Of a stretch of 64,000 nt of DNA, positions 61,188-64,000 are shown piece after piece (the stretch's first letter is position 1; the number at the start of each line of letters is the position of its first letter). Location of the stretch: NCBI RefSeq assembly GCF_000685075.1, contig NZ_BAYD01000027.1:52154-116153 (forward strand), written 5' to 3'. The notes below the pieces were generated by a model. It saw only the letters and a list, made by a program, of their open reading frames with translations. It had not been told where the DNA came from and ran no database searches. This DNA comes from Paraburkholderia oxyphila NBRC 105797. GTDB taxonomy: Bacteria > Pseudomonadota > Gammaproteobacteria > Burkholderiales > Burkholderiaceae. A program made the position numbers and the translations under genes.

Positions 61188-62612
61188 ATGAAGAAGAAGA
61201 ACTTGGTCCCCACGCCCATCGAACGTAAAAACGCACGTAATGGCGCACGCGGCGTGCTGCGGCGCTTCAGGAACGCTCCGAAGGCCGCCGCCGCACTGGC
61301 CGCCTGCGCGACGCTCGCAGCAGCGTTCGTGCCGCTCGCGGCTCGCGCCGCCAACGGCGTTACCAACAGCGCAAGCGCAACACTCGTCGCACACGGCGAA
61401 TATCTCGCGCGCGCCGGCGACTGCATCGCCTGCCATACCACGCAGGGCGGCAAGCCGTTCGCGGGCGGGCTGAAGTTCGACACGCCCATCGGCGCGATCT
61501 ACTCGACCAACATCACGCCCGACGCGAACACCGGCATCGGCAAGTGGAGCTACGACGATTTCGCGCAAGCGGTGCGCGAGGGCGTGCGCCCGAACGGCGA
61601 GACGCTCTATCCCGCGATGCCCTACCCGTCGTACGCGCGCCTTTCCGATGACGACATGAAGGCGCTCTACGCGTACTTCAAGCAAGGCGTCGCGCCGGTC
61701 GCGCAACAGAACCGCGCGGTGGACATTCCCTGGCCGCTCTCGATGCGCTGGCCGCTCGGCATCTGGCGCACGCTGTTCGCGCCCAAGGTGCAGGCGTTCG
61801 ACGGTGCGCACTACAACGACGCGATCGTCGCGCGCGGCGCGTATCTCGTGCAGGGCCTCGGCCACTGCGGCGCGTGCCACACGCCGCGCGCGCGCACGAT
61901 GCAGGAGCTCGCGCTGACCGATCTCGAAGGCGACGACTTCCTCGCGGGCGGCGGCGCGATCGACGGCTGGGTGCCGTCGAGCCTGCGCGGCAATGCGCGC
62001 ACCGGCATCGGCGCGTGGAGCGAGGAGGAGATCGTCCAGTTCCTCAAGTCGGGCCGCAATCTGCATACGGCGGCTTTCGGCGGCATGACCGACGTGGTCC
62101 AGCACAGCACGCAGTACATGACCGATGCGGACCTTCTCGCGATGGCGCGTTATCTGAAGACACTGCCGCCGGACGACCCGAAGGAAACGCCCTATGCCTA
62201 CGATCCCGCCGCCGCCAGCAAGCTGCAAAGCGGCGATGCGAGCGCGCGCGGCGCGGCGGTCTATGTCAACAACTGCATGGCCTGCCACCGCAGCGACGGC
62301 CGCGGCTACACGCGCGTGTTCCCGGCCCTTGGCGGCAACCCGGTCGTGCAGGGCAAGGACGCCACCTCGCTGATCCACGTGCTGCTCACGGGCGCCGCGC
62401 TCGATGGCACGAAAAGCGCGCCATCGACGTTCACCATGCCGCCGTTCGGCTGGCGCCTCTCAGACCAGCAAGTCGCCGACGTGGCCACCTTCGTGCGCAC
62501 GAGCTGGGGCAACACCGGCGAGCCGGTCAGCGCCGACGACGTTGCCAAGGTGCGCAAGACCGTGACCCTCACCCCGCCCGAGCTGCCGCCGGGCGCGTCG
62601 CTCAAGCGCTGA
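61188..62612 (+). CDS. Triheme cytochrome c subunit of the membrane dehydrogenase
   Basis: A 474-residue membrane-anchored cytochrome with three heme c sites: CIACH (Cys79), CGACH (Cys227) and CMACH (Cys363). A basic N-terminus and hydrophobic stretch (AALAACATLAAAFVPLAARA) direct export. It is the electron-transfer subunit typical of gluconate, alcohol and aldehyde dehydrogenases and passes electrons to ubiquinone. Start ATG 61188 is chosen; GTG at 61176, overlapping the previous stop, is an alternative. Confidence 0.92.
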   Translation: MKKKNLVPTPIERKNARNGARGVLRRFRNAPKAAAALAACATLAAAFVPLAARAANGVTNSASATLVAHGEYLARAGDCIACHTTQGGKPFAGGLKFDTPIGAIYSTNITPDANTGIGKWSYDDFAQAVREGVRPNGETLYPAMPYPSYARLSDDDMKALYAYFKQGVAPVAQQNRAVDIPWPLSMRWPLGIWRTLFAPKVQAFDGAHYNDAIVARGAYLVQGLGHCGACHTPRARTMQELALTDLEGDDFLAGGGAIDGWVPSSLRGNARTGIGAWSEEEIVQFLKSGRNLHTAAFGGMTDVVQHSTQYMTDADLLAMARYLKTLPPDDPKETPYAYDPAAASKLQSGDASARGAAVYVNNCMACHRSDGRGYTRVFPALGGNPVVQGKDATSLIHVLLTGAALDGTKSAPSTFTMPPFGWRLSDQQVADVATFVRTSWGNTGEPVSADDVAKVRKTVTLTPPELPPGASLKR

Positions 62613-62761
62613 TGCCGTAGCGCACGCACGCTTCAACCCGCGTTTTTCCCAAGTGCCTGCCGCTGGCCGCCTCGTTCGCGAGGCGCGCCGGCATGCGCGC
62701 GCATAACAAGAGACCGCTCCATGCGGCGGTCCATCGCTATCACGACTCGTCGAGACAACAC

Positions 62762-63958
62762 ATGATGAAAAAACACCTGATCTCTGCGCCGGTTCTGCTC
62801 TCTCTCGCGGGCACGGCGGCGGCGCAGGGCTCCGTCACGCTCTATGGCATCGTCGACGCGGGCATCACTTACCGCAGCAACGAGCGCACCGGCAGCGTAG
62901 GCGCCTATCAAGGCCATTCCAATGTGGCCGTGACGAGCGGCAACCTCTCGGGCAGCCGCTGGGGGCTCAAGGGCAAGGAAGACCTCGGCAACGGGCTCTC
63001 GGCGATCTTCCTGGTCGAAGACGGCTTCGACATCACCAACGGCACCTCGGGCCAGGGCGGCCGCCTGTTCGGCCGCCAGGCGTTCGCGGGCCTCGCTGAC
63101 CAGCAGTACGGCTCGCTCACGATGGGCCGCCAGTACACCTCGCTCGACGACTTCGTCGGGCCGGTCGCGCCGGTCAGCGTGATTGGCGGCTTCGGCGCGC
63201 ATCCGGGCGACATCGACGATCTCGACCAGACCACACGCGTAAACAACTCGATCAAGTACACGAGCGCGAATTACGCGGGCTTCACGTTCGGCGCGCTGTA
63301 CGGCTTCGGCGGCCAGCCAGGCAGCCTCAAGGACCAGAACACGTGGAGCGTGGGCGCGGGCTATGCGAATGGCCCGCTGCATCTGGGCGTGGGTTATGAG
63401 CACTCGGATAACAGCAAGAGCGGGCCTGACGACCCGACCTATGGCAAGTGGCAAGGCACCTACGACGGCACCTTCAATTCGTCGATCAATGAAGGTTATG
63501 CGAGCGCGCAGTCGCAGCAGATCGTGGCTGCGGGCGCGACCTGGGACTTCGGCGCGGCGCTCGTGGGCGTGAATTACAGCAACGTGCAGTATAAGGCTGG
63601 CGCGGACTCGCTTTATTCGGGCACCGCGACGTTTAACATCGCGGGTGTCTTCGGCACGTGGAATGTGCAGCCGAGGACGCATCTGTTTGCAGGATATAAC
63701 TACACGCGTGGCAGCCATGTCGATGGTCTGGATAACGAAGCGCAGTATCACAATGTTTCGGTGGGCGCGCAGTATGATCTTTCGAAGCGCTCGACGGTGT
63801 ATTTGCTTGCGGGGTATCAGCACGCTTCGGGGATGACGCTCGATGCGCTCGGGAATCCGGTGGCCGCTACGGCCTCGTTTGCTGATAAGGGCAATGGGCA
63901 CTCGGCGGCGGCGCAGTCGCAGGCGATTGTGAGCGTGGGATTGCGGGAGCGGTTTTAA
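62762..63958 (+). CDS. Gram-negative outer-membrane porin, copy 2
   Basis: A 398-residue porin precursor. The signal peptide is MMKKHLISAPVLLSLAGTAA with cleavage near AQ, the mature start is GSVTLYGIVDAGITYRS, and the terminal beta-signal is SVGLRERF. Landmarks are SRWGLKGKEDLGNGLSAIFL and SLTMGRQYTSLDD. It is the same family as the protein at 48051-49250 but clearly diverged. It lies 150 bases after the cytochrome gene on the same strand and may admit the substrate of the dehydrogenase. The last 300 bases use more G/T-ending codons than the rest. Confidence 0.93.
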   Translation: MMKKHLISAPVLLSLAGTAAAQGSVTLYGIVDAGITYRSNERTGSVGAYQGHSNVAVTSGNLSGSRWGLKGKEDLGNGLSAIFLVEDGFDITNGTSGQGGRLFGRQAFAGLADQQYGSLTMGRQYTSLDDFVGPVAPVSVIGGFGAHPGDIDDLDQTTRVNNSIKYTSANYAGFTFGALYGFGGQPGSLKDQNTWSVGAGYANGPLHLGVGYEHSDNSKSGPDDPTYGKWQGTYDGTFNSSINEGYASAQSQQIVAAGATWDFGAALVGVNYSNVQYKAGADSLYSGTATFNIAGVFGTWNVQPRTHLFAGYNYTRGSHVDGLDNEAQYHNVSVGAQYDLSKRSTVYLLAGYQHASGMTLDALGNPVAATASFADKGNGHSAAAQSQAIVSVGLRERF

Positions 63959-64000
63959 GCGATTGCTTGAAAATTTCTTTTGTTAGATTTGGGGCGTTGG

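Noticed and set aside
1..64000. tRNA or rRNA genes, CRISPR arrays, insertion sequences, prophage
   Set aside because: I looked for cloverleaf/TTCGA arms, regular spaced repeats, transposase motifs and integrase genes and found none that could be supported by eye.

Overview
The window reads as chromosome of a GC-rich betaproteobacterium of the Burkholderia/Paraburkholderia/Caballeronia group. The grounds are the very high GC content, two Burkholderia-type Gram-negative porins, a phasin, cytochrome bo3 oxidase, a betaproteobacterial Anbu/BPH proteasome homologue, and protocatechuate and sugar-acid catabolism. Most genes lie on the minus strand. I see no tRNA, rRNA, CRISPR array, intact insertion sequence or prophage.

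Layout. 0-3 kb: end of a cupin regulator, then pcaQ divergent from pcaHG (protocatechuate 3,4-dioxygenase). 3-4.2 kb: an NnrU-type membrane protein and a small acidic H-NS-family protein. 4.5-10.5 kb: a giant tandem UvrA (1991 aa, four ATPase domains) behind a perfect-palindrome-type LexA box. 10.7-13.1 kb: a TPR/GT41 O-GlcNAc-transferase-like protein. 13.3-18.5 kb: a probable electrophile/aldehyde response cluster (AdhP, ABM monooxygenase, Old Yellow Enzyme, DJ-1/PfpI protein, TetR regulator with two matching operators, SGNH hydrolase). 18.6-24.3 kb: cyoABCD and an orphan NuoM paralogue. 25-27 kb: a Fur-box-controlled protein of unknown function and an MFS efflux pump. 27.1-30.8 kb: a second TPR/GT41 gene flanked by ungapped 145-bp direct repeats that carry DnaA-box-like sequences. 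30.9-36.9 kb: a Tat-exported acid phosphatase, then the four-gene Anbu operon (Anbu peptidase, transglutaminase, alpha-E, circularly permuted ATP-grasp). 37.2-41.6 kb: membrane glycosyltransferase, cytochrome b561, phasin and a secreted alpha/beta hydrolase.

41.7-58.3 kb is a sugar-acid (uronate/aldarate/aldonate) catabolic region. It contains a GntR/FadR regulator, an aldose-epimerase-like protein, an RraA-fold aldolase, an ACS-family MFS transporter, uronate dehydrogenase, a TauE/SafE permease, a porin, an IlvD/Edd dehydratase, a PotD-type ABC transporter, a ketoglutarate-semialdehyde-type dehydrogenase and a DapA-family dehydratase. Three copies of a GTTGT-N3-ACAAC-like palindrome lie in front of separate transcription units here and suggest one shared regulon. 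58.6-64 kb: a three-subunit membrane gluconate-2-dehydrogenase-type enzyme (Tat subunit, GMC flavoprotein, triheme cytochrome c) behind a PtxS-like operator, and then a porin.

How it fits together: porins and transporters bring in sugar acids and aromatics, cytoplasmic pathways feed them to 2-oxoglutarate or beta-ketoadipate, and periplasmic oxidation by the GMC enzyme passes electrons through cytochrome c to the respiratory chain. Interspersed are stress systems (SOS UvrA, electrophile response, iron response). Function assignments come from reading motifs by eye; no database search was run.
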